NCBI GenBank assembly: GCA_963682055.1
Contig: OY821747.1
Location: forward strand, 12,512,258-12,576,257
From: Primula veris
Taxonomy: Eukaryota > Streptophyta > Magnoliopsida > Ericales > Primulaceae
DNA length: 64,000 nucleotides
Direction of reading: 5' to 3'
Part shown: positions 24,401 to 36,680 of the stretch, in pieces
Numbering within the stretch: the stretch's first letter is position 1
Layout of the letters: the number at the start of each line of letters is the position of its first letter
Notes under the pieces: model-generated
Seen by the model: the letters and a program-made list of their open reading frames with translations, nothing else
Database searches by the model: none
Told to the model about the DNA's origin: nothing
Made by a program: the position numbers and the translations under genes

Positions 24401-26346
24401 CTCTGTATTAAAATTTGATTAGACTTGAGTATACAATTCAAGCTTTATTTGCAAATATATTAACTAACAATTTACTTATATGCGGAGGGTACTAATAGGT
24501 GAACAAAATGGGAGGAGAAATCAAAGTGGTGAAGAAACAGGGTCCAGGGACTGTGATGCAGTTTTATTTGCTTCTCAACACCCCCTTAGACATTTTAGAA
24601 CGATATAACACAGAAGTGAAATTTACCTATCAAAAGCTTAAGGTATATATTTGTCTGTTTAGACCAGTGTTTTAAAAAGCGATAACTAAAATATTTTTTT
24701 ACCAGAGCTATGCTAAAAGCGTAAAAAGCATTAGCTTTATTAAAAAGAGGGAAAGCGAGCTTTTTCACCTTTTTTAAAGCTTAAACAGAGGTGTAGACTA
24801 CTTAACTACCTTCTGTTATATTTTCACTTCACTACGTTTATTAGTCATTTGAAGTCCAGGTGTTACTTGCACTAAATGGAAGAATGGGCAGATCAATATT
24901 GTCTAAATGGTTACAGAAGCATCAAGTGTTTACTTGGGAAGCATCCGAATGGAATGAGTTTACACAAATTCTTCAAGAATTCTTTCAATCCAGGAAAACA
25001 ACGCAAATTGCAAGAAAAAAATATGTAGAGCTAGAAACAAGAAATAATCATGATATGCAAGACTCCATTTTCGTCATTGTTGATATATGCTTGCTCGATT
25101 TGAACACTGATATTTGGATTCAGCAACTAAATTTCCTCGATAAGTACCATTGTAAAGCAAGATTTGCATGGATACTAAACCACGATACCTCAAGTACCAT
25201 CAAAATGGAGCTTCGTGGTAAAGGACATTTATTGATGGTTAATAGACCGTTATACAAAGGAAAAATGGTTCACATTTTGGAAGCTGCATTGAAGGAAAAG
25301 AATCTGCTAATGAAAACGAAAGATACTAGTGAAATTTTATCAACAACAGTAGAAGGGGTCCCACTCGAGTGTCTCGAGATTGATTTGATCCATTATAATG
25401 AAGCCAGTTCCAGTGACTTTGATAAGCCTGAAACCGGAAATCCCGTCTCAAGAAGGGAATTCAAAAATGAAAGAAGAAAAAAGTACTCCACTATAAATTC
25501 TTCCTTGAAATACAATGTTACTGAAGCCTTTATTCAAGAATATGACAGTTCAAAGTACCCTGAACAAGAATGGACTAGCATTTTGGAAAAGGAAAATGAT
25601 AGGTTATATTTGTGTCGTAAAATTGTTGGTGAACAAAAGCCTTTAGATGGTTTACATCTGTTGCTAGTAGAAGATACACCCGTATTGCAAAAAGTTGCGA
25701 AGATAATGCTTGAAAAACTGGGGGCTTGTGTTTTGGTTGTTGGAGATGGATTGCTAGCGGTTAATGCCCTAGATATAGCTCTAACAACTGAAGAAGACGG
25801 AAAAATAAAAGCTCATCCCAAATGTGGGGATGCCTACCTGCACGACTTGATCTTAATGGATTGTCAAGTAAGTGATGTAAAAACAAGTTTTAACTTTCAT
25901 GAAAAGGAAACACATTTGCTTTTGCGGAAAGAAAAATAAATTTTACAAAAATAATACTATTTTAGTGAAGCCTGTACAGTTCTATATGCATCTTGGTCCG
26001 CTTCAAAAAGCCGCTTCTACTTATTATAGTGTTATTTTTCCTCCAAGAATTACTTTTGGATTTGAACAAAATACAGTCGTAAACAACTTAATTTTATGAA
26101 ACCTAGTTCATTAACCTTTTTCCATGTCAGATGCCGAATATGGATGGTTACGAAGCAACAAGGCTGATTAGGAAATCAGAATTAGGAACCGGCTTTCATA
26201 TTCCAATTGTTGCACTTACAGCCCATGCAATGTTATCGGACAAAGCCAAATGTCTAGAAGTGGGAATGGATGCGTATCTAACAAAACCTATCGACTGTAA
26301 GCTAATGGTGTCCACCATCCTTTCACTAACTACGAAAATTTCTTAG
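9437..26346 (+). CDS. AHK1: AHK1-type transmembrane hybrid histidine kinase (osmosensor family), 14 exons, 1,184 aa
   Basis: Exons: 9437-9628, 10245-10487, 10610-10969, 21859-22314, 22401-22648, 22743-22902, 23056-23182, 23720-23809, 23877-24074, 24153-24222, 24337-24379, 24499-24642, 24860-25867, 26131-26346. All introns are GT-AG and the joined frame is open; Arabidopsis AHK1 is about 1,207 aa. TM1 is near residues 55-80, an extracellular sensor region follows, and TM2 is near 438-462. The H box MSHELRTP puts the phospho-histidine at about 501. The N box ([11 protein letters not shown], 613-623), DDTGCG (687-692) and HGGTGLGL motifs follow. The receiver domain has ED at 1048-1049, the phospho-acceptor Asp1111 and Lys1165. 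The family autophosphorylates on His and relays to Asp and HPt proteins in osmotic and drought signalling (known for Arabidopsis). Intron 3 is 10.9 kb and holds an antisense chromovirus. A possible AATAAA is at 26542-26547. The start is the first ATG after the TATA box. Confidence 0.93.
10001..10174. mobile_element. CACTA-type MITE in AHK1 intron 1
   Basis: It begins CACTAAAAAAAAGTCTGAAC and ends GTTCAGGCTTTTTCCTGTAGTG in two near-inverted arms. The inner part repeats GGCTAATTTGG / CTAAATTAGCC, as in the upstream CACTA-like elements. It lies within the 616-bp first intron and does not touch either splice site. I do not see a matching 3-bp target duplication. Confidence 0.6.
10970..11310 (+). 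other. AHK1 intron 3, part before the retrotransposon
   Basis: Ordinary AT-rich intron sequence from the GTATGG donor at 10970 to the AGTAC target site (11306-11310). No other feature is seen. The matching 3' remnant of the intron is 21472-21858. Confidence 0.8.
11311..13173 (-). repeat. 3' LTR of the chromovirus (1,863 bp)
   Basis: Matches 19614-21466 along its whole length. It carries three internal copies of a roughly 130-bp unit, starting at 11824, 11954 and 12083 with GGACCTCTCACGCC and each containing CGGCCGTCTT and CCCCGGAATTAG. Over the first 200 bp I see about six differences from the other LTR, mostly transitions. Confidence 0.93.
13174..13191 (-). other. polypurine tract of the chromovirus
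   Basis: On the - strand the sequence CTTTTAAGGAGGGTTAGT ends directly at the 3' LTR. The AAGGAGGG core is the likely plus-strand primer. Confidence 0.6.
13700..18529 (-). pseudogene. gag-pol polyprotein of the Tekay-type element, one frame with seven nonsense codons
   Basis: The single frame covers 1,610 codons. In order: an Arg/Gly-rich gag start and capsid region (18529-17530); a CX2CX4HX4C zinc knuckle ([14 protein letters not shown]); an aspartic protease with DTGAS near 17035 and ILGMD near 16820; RT with FVDD near 16045; RNase H (15700-15250); an integrase zinc finger and DDE core (15000-14100); and a C-terminal chromodomain (about 13900-13710). Frame-preserving stops lie at 17524-17522, 17056-17054, 16813-16811, 16774-16772, 15703-15701, 15532-15530 and 14779-14777. 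I saw no frameshift. Several stops fall where relatives have Trp or Arg (for example after ILGMD), as expected for G-to-A or C-to-T changes. It cannot encode a working polyprotein. Confidence 0.92.
18756..18940 (-). repeat. GACCGATCGT repeats in the chromovirus leader
   Basis: Six variants of CGACCGATCGTTTT, two of them mutated in the CGATCG core, lie in pairs separated by copies of TTCNAGTGAGGTCAGAAAAA. The block sits between the primer site and gag, in the 5' untranslated leader. Confidence 0.75.
19457..19480. repeat. poly-C tract (24 C) in the chromovirus leader
   Basis: An uninterrupted C run followed by a T-rich stretch. Its exact length is a likely sequencing-error site. Confidence 0.8.
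19599..19610 (-). other. primer-binding site, tRNA-iMet type
   Basis: On the - strand TGGTATCAGAGC begins three bases after the 5' LTR. This is the standard plant initiator-Met primer site and fixes the element's orientation. Confidence 0.92.
19614..21466 (-). repeat. 5' LTR of the chromovirus (1,853 bp)
   Basis: Direct repeat of 11311-13173, ending at the AGTAC duplication. It carries the same triplicated 130-bp block (from 20117). Reading on the - strand the LTR begins TGTAACATCCCGT. Confidence 0.93.
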
Positions 26347-27070
26347 ACAGTGTTTGAAATCTTATTAGAAACTGAGACTTACAGAAAGGTATCACTATAC
26401 AACTATGTTGTAATTGATATGAAAGAAAGCATTTGAAATAGCTACTCAAAATATATGTAGAACATGTGAAAAATGTCTTAAAAGTGTGGCCATCAGTCCC
26501 TATATATTCTATTTCCATAACTAAAATAGTAGAATATTAAAAATAAAAAAAACTTCATTAGAATTACCGAATGAGAATAAATACAACTCTCCAGGCTTGG
26601 ACTACCAATCACACCTTGCCTTGAGAATAATTGAAATTGATTAGCAGACTAGGGCATGAAATAGTTTAGAGTCAGCCGACTATGCTGCAAATGTTACCTC
26701 GAGTAAGTTCTTAAGTTTTTTTTTTATGATTAAGTTCTTACATTAATCAACTTAAATTCGTCCTCAATTCAAGGTTGGAGAGATAAAAAACAAATAAATT
26801 TATTTGTTTTAAACTTCAAAAGTGAATAATTAAAGGAAACTACTTGTCATTAAAGAGAAAAAGAAACCCCAAACAACCTATGAGGACCATATTTGCCGAA
26901 ATGGGTGTAAGGAAATGGTTGCGCCTCCTTGCACATATCTCTGCCCTAGTACGCTCTCAATAAACCTTTCTCCTTGTGAGGACCATCATATCTCCTTACG
27001 ATGTACGCACTCGAGATGCATGTGAAGAGCCGGAGAAGACTCTGGAATGGGGGCAGAAAATCCAAATGTA
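26347..27070. other. tail-to-tail intergenic region between AHK1 and TRM5
   Basis: A 724-bp gap holding the 3' ends of two convergent genes. AATAAA occurs at 26542-26547 for the + strand gene. No frame or RNA gene is seen. Bases 26880-27060 are less AT-rich than the surroundings and may be the TRM5 3' UTR. Confidence 0.6.
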
Positions 27071-30001
27071 CTATAGAGCTTTCGTACCATCATTAATAGG
27101 GTAAACAATGTGGTTGATATCATCCGTAATGCATGTTTCCTCTGGCAACTTGAAGCTTAAACAATACATTGCCTATTACACATAAATAAAAGATTTCAGT
27201 GTAAAACCATATAGGTTATACTGAAAATAGGTAGGTATTTGATTGGAATATATTTATCATCAGTTTGGGTTATACCTTGTTTGGGGCAACATCTCTAACC
27301 CTATGAAATAATGGGCCTTCTATACGAGCACCCAAGGCGGACTCCGCAACCTATTATATATCACCATGTATATTTCTTAATATAGCATATGGAAATACAA
27401 CCAAATACGCCTTCAATGTATTACACTACAGAAATATCACTTACTGAAAGTATTGAATTTTCTGTTTCAGTCGCCCGCATGAAGCAATAACAGTGAATCC
27501 AAGGTAATGAACCTTTCCAGTATCTTTTCTCGACGAGGCCTCTAAATGCATCTGAATAATAAATTTTATGAAATAAACACCTTTTTCAAAGACAACTGTA
27601 TTCAGAAAAAGAAGATTATTTCCTAAAGAAAAGGAAATAAAAGGAAAATACAAGAAAATTTTCCATGTAAAATGGCAAGAATCTTTTTCTTACAGAAAAT
27701 GACAGTTGACAGACGTCAAGTAAATGAAACAAGTGGAGACACTTGTTTGCATGAATTAAAGCTAAAAAAATCGGAACTATCAAAAAACGAAAAAAAGATC
27801 TTAGAACTTAGACAACTCAGTAATACACAAAAAGAAACTAAAAACATTTGGAACATGCATATATTTGAGAAAATCTCAAATTATACAGTAAGTTTGAAAA
27901 AACCACAAACTACTCAAACAGACCGAAAAACAAAAAAACTCAGAAACACTCGGAGCAGACAAAACATGACCCCCCTCCCCCCGCCCCCCCCCCCAAAAAA
28001 AAAGAACATAGAAAGTTAAACATGACCTGCTCTTACTGTTGTAGGTACAACACTACCAAAGTTAACAATTGAGACTGAGATACTATTAAGGTCCTGATCT
28101 ATTTGAAATTCACTTCAATTGATGGCAGTACCTGAATTGTGAATTTTTCGGTAGACCAGTGTTTAATTGTTAATTTTTGTAGCCACTACCTAAAACGCTA
28201 ACAGCATATACGACAGTCCACTAAACGCAATTTCCGCCCAAAGAAAATAACAATTAACACAAAAATATTCCATTGTTGATTACGCAGGCAACAAGTATAT
28301 GACTAAATTCTCCTTTATAAAGCCTATCCATAATAAGCTAACTTCAACTTATACAGAATGTAATAAATTACTTTCCAAAAACAGTGGTCAAGAATGTTAT
28401 ATTTGTAAACAGTGAGTTTTCAGTTTTAAGAATGGAAAAGATTTATTTCAAAGAAAAATAATGGAAAAGATTGTTAGATTTTGAGACAAAACAATCACTA
28501 TATGGATAAAATACGTATTCCTGCCCACTGCAGAAATACCCTGTTCTAAAAAATACTCCCTCTGTCCCAAAATATTGGGGCTCTATGTATCTACGTGCAA
28601 CTTTGACCGACAAATATCTTGTCTTTAAATTGTTGAAATGTAAATTTTTAAAATTTGTTCATATAGTTCAATATTTGAATTATGTTAACTTTTGAAAAAT
28701 TCGATTTCGACAACTTTCATGAGTTATTTATCGGTCAAAATTGAACGTAGTTTCGTATAGCCCCGACAATTTGGGACAGAGGGAGTATACGAATGAGGTC
28801 AGGCGTCACATCGTAATAACCGGGATGTAATCCGGTACGTACCTATTTTTCTAGATTGTTTCCTACCAGTCTGTACCGGGATCTGTACCAATACCCACAA
28901 TGTACGACTGATACTGGTACGGGATCATTTTGCAAAATCTGTTTTTGATACATTACAGAGCCCTCATCGATGATTTCAAGGTCGTTAAACAAACTCCGAG
29001 ATGCTAAACACAGTAAGTAAAAATCTCCGAGATACATTACAGAACGCCATGTCATATAAGTGTTTGTATCACTTAGTAGAGTTCAGTGAGTAACGTATAG
29101 TGGCAGGTATCCACCCTGACGTGAAAGGCCTCAAGTTCAGCAAATTCAGACTGTCAAACAACTCACATAGCAAGACACAATACGAAAACCTCAGGGAGAA
29201 AAGAGGATGAATACCAAATCGGTGACCTATATTCCTATGACACAATTCTTAAAATTCAAAGTATAAATATCCTAGTCAGAAAAGGAGGGACAGGAGCAAG
29301 AGAAGAAAAGGAAGAGGCACAGAGAAAACAAGCTACATACCAAGAAACTCTAGAGCAGAGGCAGGTAAGTTCATTATAATGTGGTCAACATGCTCCCATG
29401 GCTTCGTTTTAATCGTTTCACAACTCCTTATTCGCTTGTTTCCAGCTCGCTTAGATCTGGAAGCTACACAAGAACCAAAATTTCAGCTTAATTGAGGAAC
29501 TAAGGAAGTAACAAAAAAAGGCTACTATAGGTTCAAAGAGCATGCCCAGAGTATACTCTGTGATTAGAGATTACGTGTTAACCAATTACGCTATCATTTG
29601 ATACGGGTAACTTTTGGCAGCCAATTTTAGAAGGCTTGAATACAATTGGAGGAATATTGTTTGGCTCACTGACGATAACTTAACTACACTGCATATTAAT
29701 TCCTTGCAAACACTCATAGTGCTTCACCGGGGAAGGAAAAGGAGATTAAAAAAAAACTTCCCAAAGTGAAATATCATATTTTAAAAACAGAATTTGGATG
29801 AGAAAAAGTAGATGTCAACTAACAGTTCTTAACACACCTTTCAGAGGACTGTTAGACCGTCTTTTGTTTGCACTTGTATCTAAGCTTGATAACATACTGC
29901 CATTGTTGGAATCACCGACATCACTGATTGATTTTTCTTCTTGTTTTCCTACAGCCTTGCCTACATGTATATCATTGTCAACTAAACCGCTAAACTTTTA
30001 A

Positions 30002-30047
<46 letters not shown>

Positions 30048-33000
30048 ATCTCAAAACAGGTGCTATTACCCTTATGCATTAAAAGCCATGTATGCCACAG
30101 CTTTAAGAAAGCCTACGAAATACATTTTTTAATTTGTTACATCATGACAACAGAAATCAGGCCACGTGTGTTTCTTGTTTCGCTTTTTGAGTCAGTCATT
30201 ATTACCAAGTCAAAAATTCAAGGATAATCGAAGTCTTTAAGGGGGTTAATTACTACGATTAAGGAACAAGGAAAATGATGGATGAAGATAGAAAGTCAAA
30301 TCTTTCATTACATTACCTTTGGTTTCCCCATTCTCCAAAGTACTACATTTATCTTGATCTGTGAGACCGGGAACATCAGATTTTTGCCCAATCTCGCTAG
30401 AAGTTACCATCAGTTGGCGAATAAATTTTCTTGCGTCCATATTAAATGCACATATTAAATTCTTAACCTTATTGATCTCTGCGTTAATCTTTAGATAATG
30501 AATGCTATCTGGATTTAAATCATTGGCGTATACAACACATCCTTTTTGTGCCGCTGGAATAGCAAACGGACCAATACCAGAAAACATGTCACATATAATA
30601 TCTCCTTCATGGAATTGAGATACCAGCCTTTTATGTTCATGTTCTAATCTTGAATTCCAATAAACTAAGCTGTAATCAAGCTTAAACGTCGCACCATATT
30701 GCTTAACTTCGGTAACCATATCAGCTGTTCCAGAAAGTACCTCAAACTTTGGCACACGAAACTCATTGGTAATGCTCCCAACTTTGTTAACTATTGTTTT
30801 GATCCTGGGGTAGTTTTTCTGGGAATTAAATCAAAACAATGAAGCAGTAAGTTAATGATATGAAACTAAAATTTGAAGAAGAATATTGAAAAGTAAACAC
30901 GTGATGCAGATGAAAAATCAAGACAAATGCACAAGTTTCAGCACTAATGAAGGATATTAAAAAAAAATTATTTGGTTTACTTTCTGTTTTTCTGTACTAT
31001 ATGCCCTCTCTAATTTGTTACTAGTTAATTTTCCCTGGTTCTATACGAAATTTGGTAGGAAGGCTTTAGCTTCAATTATTTGTATCAACATGAAAATATT
31101 CTAAATTTGTCTCCAATGAACTTAGTCAGCCAAAGCAATGGCTGGATCGCTTTGATCCATCATTGCTACTGCTTCATAACTTTCTCAAGTTGCTATTCTC
31201 CCCACATGTTGCTCGGTGTACTTTGCCTTTCTTCTTTCTGTCTTCCCTAGTCTGTTAAACTAAACTTACTAATTCTCCTCAACTGTTCTACGCCAAAACG
31301 TAAAATAAATAAACTGAGGTCTTCAAAATTCTCCTCAACCTAGTAAGTCTTCTTTATGGAGAAGTAATATAATATGTTTTCTCCATTGAAAAATTAAATC
31401 AAACCTTTTTAAGAACTAGTTAGTCCGAAATGTCGGGAACACTAAAATAAAGCTTCAAGTGGGACCAAATTGATCGAGAAGCACCAGTTTAGCTGAAATA
31501 GTTTACTATTTACTAAGATCTGGTATTGTTTCTTTTTTGAGTGCTTCATATTTTTACTATGATAATTCACATTTGAGATATAATAAAAATAAAATAACGG
31601 AACTACATGTGCAAACGTACATCATATATAACCTTCGCGATAACATCCTTAAATGGAAGAAGTTCATCGGTGATATTCAGATGGGCAATATGACCTGCAT
31701 GATTAGAATTTGACATCGGTTTATTCATCGTCTGTACAAGAAGCTTCTAGTAAAGAAGCAATAACCAATTTGAAATATATTACAGGCTTTTCAGCATAGC
31801 TAGATGACTTAACTACTGTTTCAAAAGACGATGGTACCTCAAGTCCTGGTGGCAAAATTTGCTTCAACACATGGTCTACATTAAAAATTAACGGTTTTAA
31901 GTTCAATCAAAAGCACAAAAAACAAGGTATCTAATTGGAAAAGGCGGAAACGTAAAGATAGTTGTAAATAGAAACTGACCTGCTTACAACCATATATCTA
32001 ATGTTGCTACAATTTCAGAAAAGGTAATTTCAAGTAACTTACTAAATATGTCATGATCATTACGTTCATTCACTTTCCAAAGGAACACAAAATCCACTAA
32101 CCTTGTCAAAGGTATCTTAAAAGGATTCATATAAACAGAAAATGGTCTACTCCTTGCAGTGTAAATTAACCTTTTCATTAACAATAATATGTTCAGTAAC
32201 GTCATATCTATAATCTATATCTATAAACCTTCACCCTAGTAACTTCAGCCTTTCCAGCACATTATCAATCAATAAGTACAAATTGATAAGGATCTTATAT
32301 CTGTTGTTTGTTCAAAACTGGTCAAGTATAACAGTCATGAGTTGAAGTTATTAACTTCTTAGTCACTACTCATTGAAGAACATTTGTAGCTCGACAATTT
32401 TAGATTATTTAATTACTCAGCAAAGAAGAAAATGTCAGCAAAGAAGCATGAAAGTTGCTAGCATATTCGTAAATATAAAATTCAGAAAAATATTTGCCTT
32501 ATCACCAATCATCCTTCAACCTTCGAATGTAGCCAAAACACGGTAAAACAACATATATTGACAAAAATATGACTTCTGACCTACCTGCACTCCAATACGA
32601 ATATCCTAGTGTCAATGAATGGGAGACAACTTCAATCTCACATAAAGATTTAAGTTCATCAAGTTTTCCACTTGGGACGTCTGATAGATCTGTCACAAAA
32701 GAGAACTGCTGTATTATATTATATGTAGGGCATGCAATTTTATCATATGCTCAGCACTAGCTAAAATGCATTAATTAGGCATGCTTTGTGACAAACCTGC
32801 TAACTTGAAAAGAAAAGGTTTAAGAGAACAATTTCTAATTTGTCAAAGAAAACAACTGGCAAATAACAACACCCACTTCACTTGCTTTCCCCGCTCTATT
32901 TAGTAAATTGAGTTGTTGATAGAAAAAGAACATAACACCATTGGTTGAACCCCTAACCTTGCTGTTTTAAGTAGGAGGGACACAGGTTGAGCCAAGTGGC

Positions 33001-34745
33001 CCTGGCCATATTACCTTTTTGTTTAAAGTATTGGTAAATCAACAAGAAGCAGTAAATTTTGTCATACGAAATCAGATATAGAAATCAGTACATACCTTCA
33101 CCTAAGCCATATGTCTTACACAGAGTTCTAAAATCCTGGGTCAGCCGTATTTTAGAATAGTGTTTTTAGTGAGGGGAAAAAAAACTTTTGCAAATCGTCA
33201 AAAAATTATCTTCTGGACATTTCTTTATCGTGTCACATTAACAAGAGGATTAGCAGAACCATTCTTACCACAATTTTGGATGTTCTCAGATAATATCATG
33301 TATCGCATACATTCACTTTTTGGATCTTCCGTGATGGGTTTGACACGAGGTCTGTCCAGCAAGTATCTAGAGAAAGAAGTCCCAAACAAATCATATCGAG
33401 TACACAAGAAAAGAGGTAGAAAAGGAGCGTGAGATGAAGAAAATAGAAAACAATGAAGCTATTTTACTGCAATAACATTTGAAAAATAGGATAAATGAAT
33501 TATATTAATATATGTACAAAAATTATATGTATAAAAGCAATAAAAAGGTTCTTAATGATGCATCTAAAAAAACTTCTGCGGTTCTGCCGATACTGAAGGA
33601 AGATAAAATGTTTCGACCAGAAATGATAGTTTTTGCAGTATGTCCACTAATAAAAACAGTATAACGCTATATTAAAAACGGCAAGATAGGCATATTCTTT
33701 CATTTAAACAGTATGAGTTTACCATGAAATGTTCACCCTGTCACTTTTAAGAAAATTATTACAACTGCCCGTAATTTATATACATATTATGGGTTTGCCT
33801 GGTGGAAGAGTTTTGGCACATAGGTTGTGCAGCCTGCAATCAGGGATACATCAAGGACTGTACATAGTTACAACAAGACATTCTTCTAAATATCGGCGGG
33901 TCAATACTGAGAAAATCATTTACTTTTAATGGTAATTTGGAAATTTGCAAAATAAAAAACTATCAAACTTATTTGCTTAGAGCTGCCATAAAAACAAGCT
34001 CTACAAAAGAACTAAATTTGCAGCAACACTCCAAAAAGAAATTTCTGTAGAATCGGACATGGGAAAAAAAATGTACTGCAAAAAAGTCCATTGATTTTAT
34101 AATTTTACAGTTTGACCCTAAGTATTAACAAAAAAATCAGAGAGTAGTCTAAAATAATCTTTTTGACAATTTGTCATATCGCTGAATCACACTCGTATCG
34201 TGTCCAAAATCCTTGAGTAATTTCACAATTAAAGGGTTCCAACTGCCAAAGAGAAGTAGAATAGTGATATCTCCTACTCCCTATGTCCGATAATAACAGT
34301 CCAATTTGGTTTTTGACTCCATTCCAAAATAATAGTCCAGTTTGACTTTTAAATAAAAAATTACCTCAAATACCCCAAATTGATGAGCATTGTTCTTTGC
34401 AAATAATGAATACCATTACTATTTAAAGGGTATATTTGAGAATTGATACACATTTATTACTACAACTAACTCTAACAAACATTTCTTAATATTCGTGAAA
34501 AAACTAGGTTCTATCTTCTTCTTCTTTTTTAAAACAATAACACCACATAACAATAAAAAAACCATTGATATAAGTTGCAAACTCGGAAGGGGAAATTCAA
34601 CAAACAGTTGGCAAAGCATATAAATACTAGAAAAGTACCCGTTTAGTATCCGTGTGGCAGTTTTGCAATGTTCCCGTGGGATTCTTAGTGCCCACAGCTT
34701 CAGTGTTACATCAAAATTTGTTTCCTCCAATATTACGCTCTTCAT
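27071..34745 (-). CDS. TRM5: TRM5-type tRNA (guanine37-N1)-methyltransferase, 11 exons, 493 codons, suspect splice donor
   Basis: Exons: 34745-34639, 33366-33269, 32689-32585, 31875-31813, 31694-31621, 30818-30317, 29981-29838, 29445-29341, 27551-27445, 27350-27276, 27172-27071. The product resembles plant Met-10+/TRM5 proteins (Arabidopsis At3g56120, about 468 aa), which put m1G at position 37 of tRNA using SAM. Visible: [17 protein letters not shown] (about 203-212), the SAM-binding motif [10 protein letters not shown] (about 226-235), [27 protein letters not shown] (about 389-399) and VRDVAPNK. Ten exon ends fit normal splice sites, though the exon 8 acceptor (GCGAG) is less certain. Exon 4 must end at 31813 to stay in frame, where the donor is TTAAGT instead of GTAAGT. 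The GT one base earlier gives a frameshift. The gene is either newly disabled, alternatively spliced, or miscalled at one base. Confidence 0.85.
28556..28785. mobile_element. Stowaway-type MITE in a TRM5 intron
   Basis: Ends CTCCCTCTGTCCC and GGGACAGAGGGAG are perfect inverse complements, and TA flanks both (28554-28555, 28786-28787). It lies in the large intron between exons 8 and 9 of the methyltransferase gene and leaves the splice sites untouched. Confidence 0.9.
30003..30044. repeat. TA microsatellite
   Basis: About 20 TA units in the TRM5 intron just upstream (in gene direction) of exon 7. Confidence 0.9.
32935..33025 (-). mobile_element. possible tRNA-derived SINE fragment in a TRM5 intron
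   Basis: On the - strand CACTTGGCTCAACCTG resembles a pol III A box and, about 45 bp later, GGGGTTCAACCAA resembles a B box. The local GC content is above that of the intron. I could not define a 3' tail or target duplication. Confidence 0.3.
34277..34350. mobile_element. one-ended Stowaway-like MITE remnant
   Basis: TA followed by CTCCCTATGTCCGATAATAA and then two copies of a NAGTCCANTTTG motif matches the start of a common plant MITE. No right end is seen downstream, so it is a fragment. It lies in TRM5 intron 1, between exon 1 and exon 2. Confidence 0.45.
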
Positions 34746-34769
34746 AGCACCTACAATAAAAAATAATTT

Positions 34770-34778
34770 AAACCCTAA
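34770..34778 (-). promoter_or_regulatory. telo-box in the TRM5 leader
   Basis: AAACCCTAA lies about 25-33 bp before the TRM5 start codon. Telo-boxes are common near the transcription start of plant translation-related genes (established knowledge), which fits a tRNA-modification enzyme. Confidence 0.45.
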
Positions 34779-35510
34779 TATAGCGCTATTAATCTGAATC
34801 TTACTACTTTATAGATAGAAACAATATAATTCATACATATAGATAGATTTTATATAGTATATTCTAAATATCGGCGGAGGAATTTGTCCCTCTTTTTGGT
34901 CCCTCATGTTTTTAGAATATTCCTTTTAAGTCCCTCGATTTCTGATTAGAATAAACAATTGACAATAATAATCAAGTTTATGGCACATAGAGTTCGCTTT
35001 ATGGACAAGATCATCGACCCAAGATTGTTTTTTTAAAAGTCAAATAGCAGCAGGAATAGATGTTTGAATTTGAGCACAAAATTCTCAACTATGAACTTTA
35101 TTGACGGGGAGTCGATAAAAAGAAAGTTTCTGTATAGAAATTTCAATTTCACTTATTTTAATTATATTATCGTAACAAAATATACCAAAAGACCATAGTT
35201 GTTCACAACTCAAGCAAACTGAAACATAACCCAAGTTATACAAAGAGCCTGAGAGACTAATATGCTTATGTTAATTGATATTTGAACTTTTATCTTGCTC
35301 TTATGAGAAATGTAAGGACTAAAGAATAATATTACAAAAACATGACTCAAGAATACGAAACATCAGTACACTACATCAAGTTTATTTGATAAACTTAGTA
35401 CACTAAATCAAGATATTGAAACCACGGTACACTAAATCGGGATTTTATGTGAACACAGAGCACTCAGTGTAATTTTCACTACATAGAAAGATTGTATATT
35501 TTTTTATATA

Positions 35511-35906
35511 GGGCCTGTTTGGCATCAGAATTTTTGGTAAAAAAACTGCTTTTCAAAAGCAACAAGAAAAAAACTTGCTTTTTAAAAGTTGTAGGGTATT
35601 GTTTGACACCACTGTAAAAAAATTTTACTTATAAGTGACTTATAACTTATTTTGTTGAAAAGTTATTGGTCACATATTTTCACTTATTAGTGAGTTTTAA
35701 AGATACAATCACATTCTATTATAATTTTATTTTATTTTTTGAAAATTTAATGTAAAAAAGCTAAACATAATCCGCAAATTCCTAGCTTTTCTACTTTTTC
35801 AGCTTTTCGGACCCAAAAGCTAGCTTTGTAAAAGCTAACACACCAAACACAAGTGGAATTTTCAAATCAAAAAGCTAAAAAAAAAAAAAAGTTGTTGCCA
35901 AACACG
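35511..35906. mobile_element. hAT-like non-autonomous element
   Basis: The left end GGGCCTGTTTGGCA and right end TTGCCAAACACGC are near-inverse, the terminal pattern typical of plant hAT MITEs. ATATA lies on both sides, but I cannot confirm a full 8-bp duplication. The interior holds A/T runs and related AAAAGC/GCTTTT motifs on both arms. Confidence 0.6.
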
Positions 35907-36417
35907 CATATAAATTCTATACACGGTTTTAAGCTATTTAATTGACATTAGGTGAAAAACAATATTTTTAATAGTTGGATGGAAAAAGTTGGTTAAATAC
36001 TACTATAGAATACTACCAAATTCAATAAAAATACTAATAATATCATTTATTTTTACTACTACATTATTTTTGTTGAATTTGGTAGTATTTTTTTTTATTT
36101 TTTTTGAATTTGGTAGAATTGACCTAAATGAAAAAAATATTGAAGACCTTTGTTTTTTGCTAAACTTAATTTTCTCTATAGTATTTTTATAAATACTCTA
36201 TAGAAGCTTTTAAGGTATTTAATTGAGATTAGGTGCCCAATAAAACAAGCATTTTTTATTAATTGATAAGAAAAGTTGAAGTAGTAGTTAAAAAAAACAC
36301 AATTGGTTTGATTAATATAATTATATGAATTGAATTAAAACACGAAACTATAATTAAATAAAAAGTAGGAAAAAAAAAACACTAACCTAGAGATTTAGTT
36401 GGCGGAGTAGTCGTCCT

Positions 36418-36419
<2 letters not shown>

Positions 36420-36449
<30 letters not shown>
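36420..36449. repeat. GA microsatellite
   Basis: About 15 GA units. Confidence 0.9.
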
Positions 36450-36452
<3 letters not shown>

Positions 36453-36680
36453 TTAGAGTTTTAGAGCAAATTTAAATTAAAATATCTTTTTATTATAAAA
36501 ACAATTATAAAAAAATAATATTTTTATTAGTTTTTAATTTAGAAAATTATTACCGGTAAAATTACAGACCAGTCCTTATATTAAATAATGGCATATTTAT
36601 ATTTTTATTTCAGACTTGTTTGTAACTATCTGAAAACTATATATAGGGAACATTTTTAATGGGCAGTATATTTATTTTTA

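Noticed and set aside
27672..28019. 115-codon + strand Lys-rich frame
   Set aside because: It lies in a TRM5 intron, is A-rich and ends in a poly-Pro/Lys run caused by C and A homopolymers.
31721..31817. Reading TRM5 exon 4 through to a later GT donor near 31743
   Set aside because: It restores the frame but leaves an intron of under 50 bp and replaces the conserved junction, so a mutated donor at 31812 is more likely.
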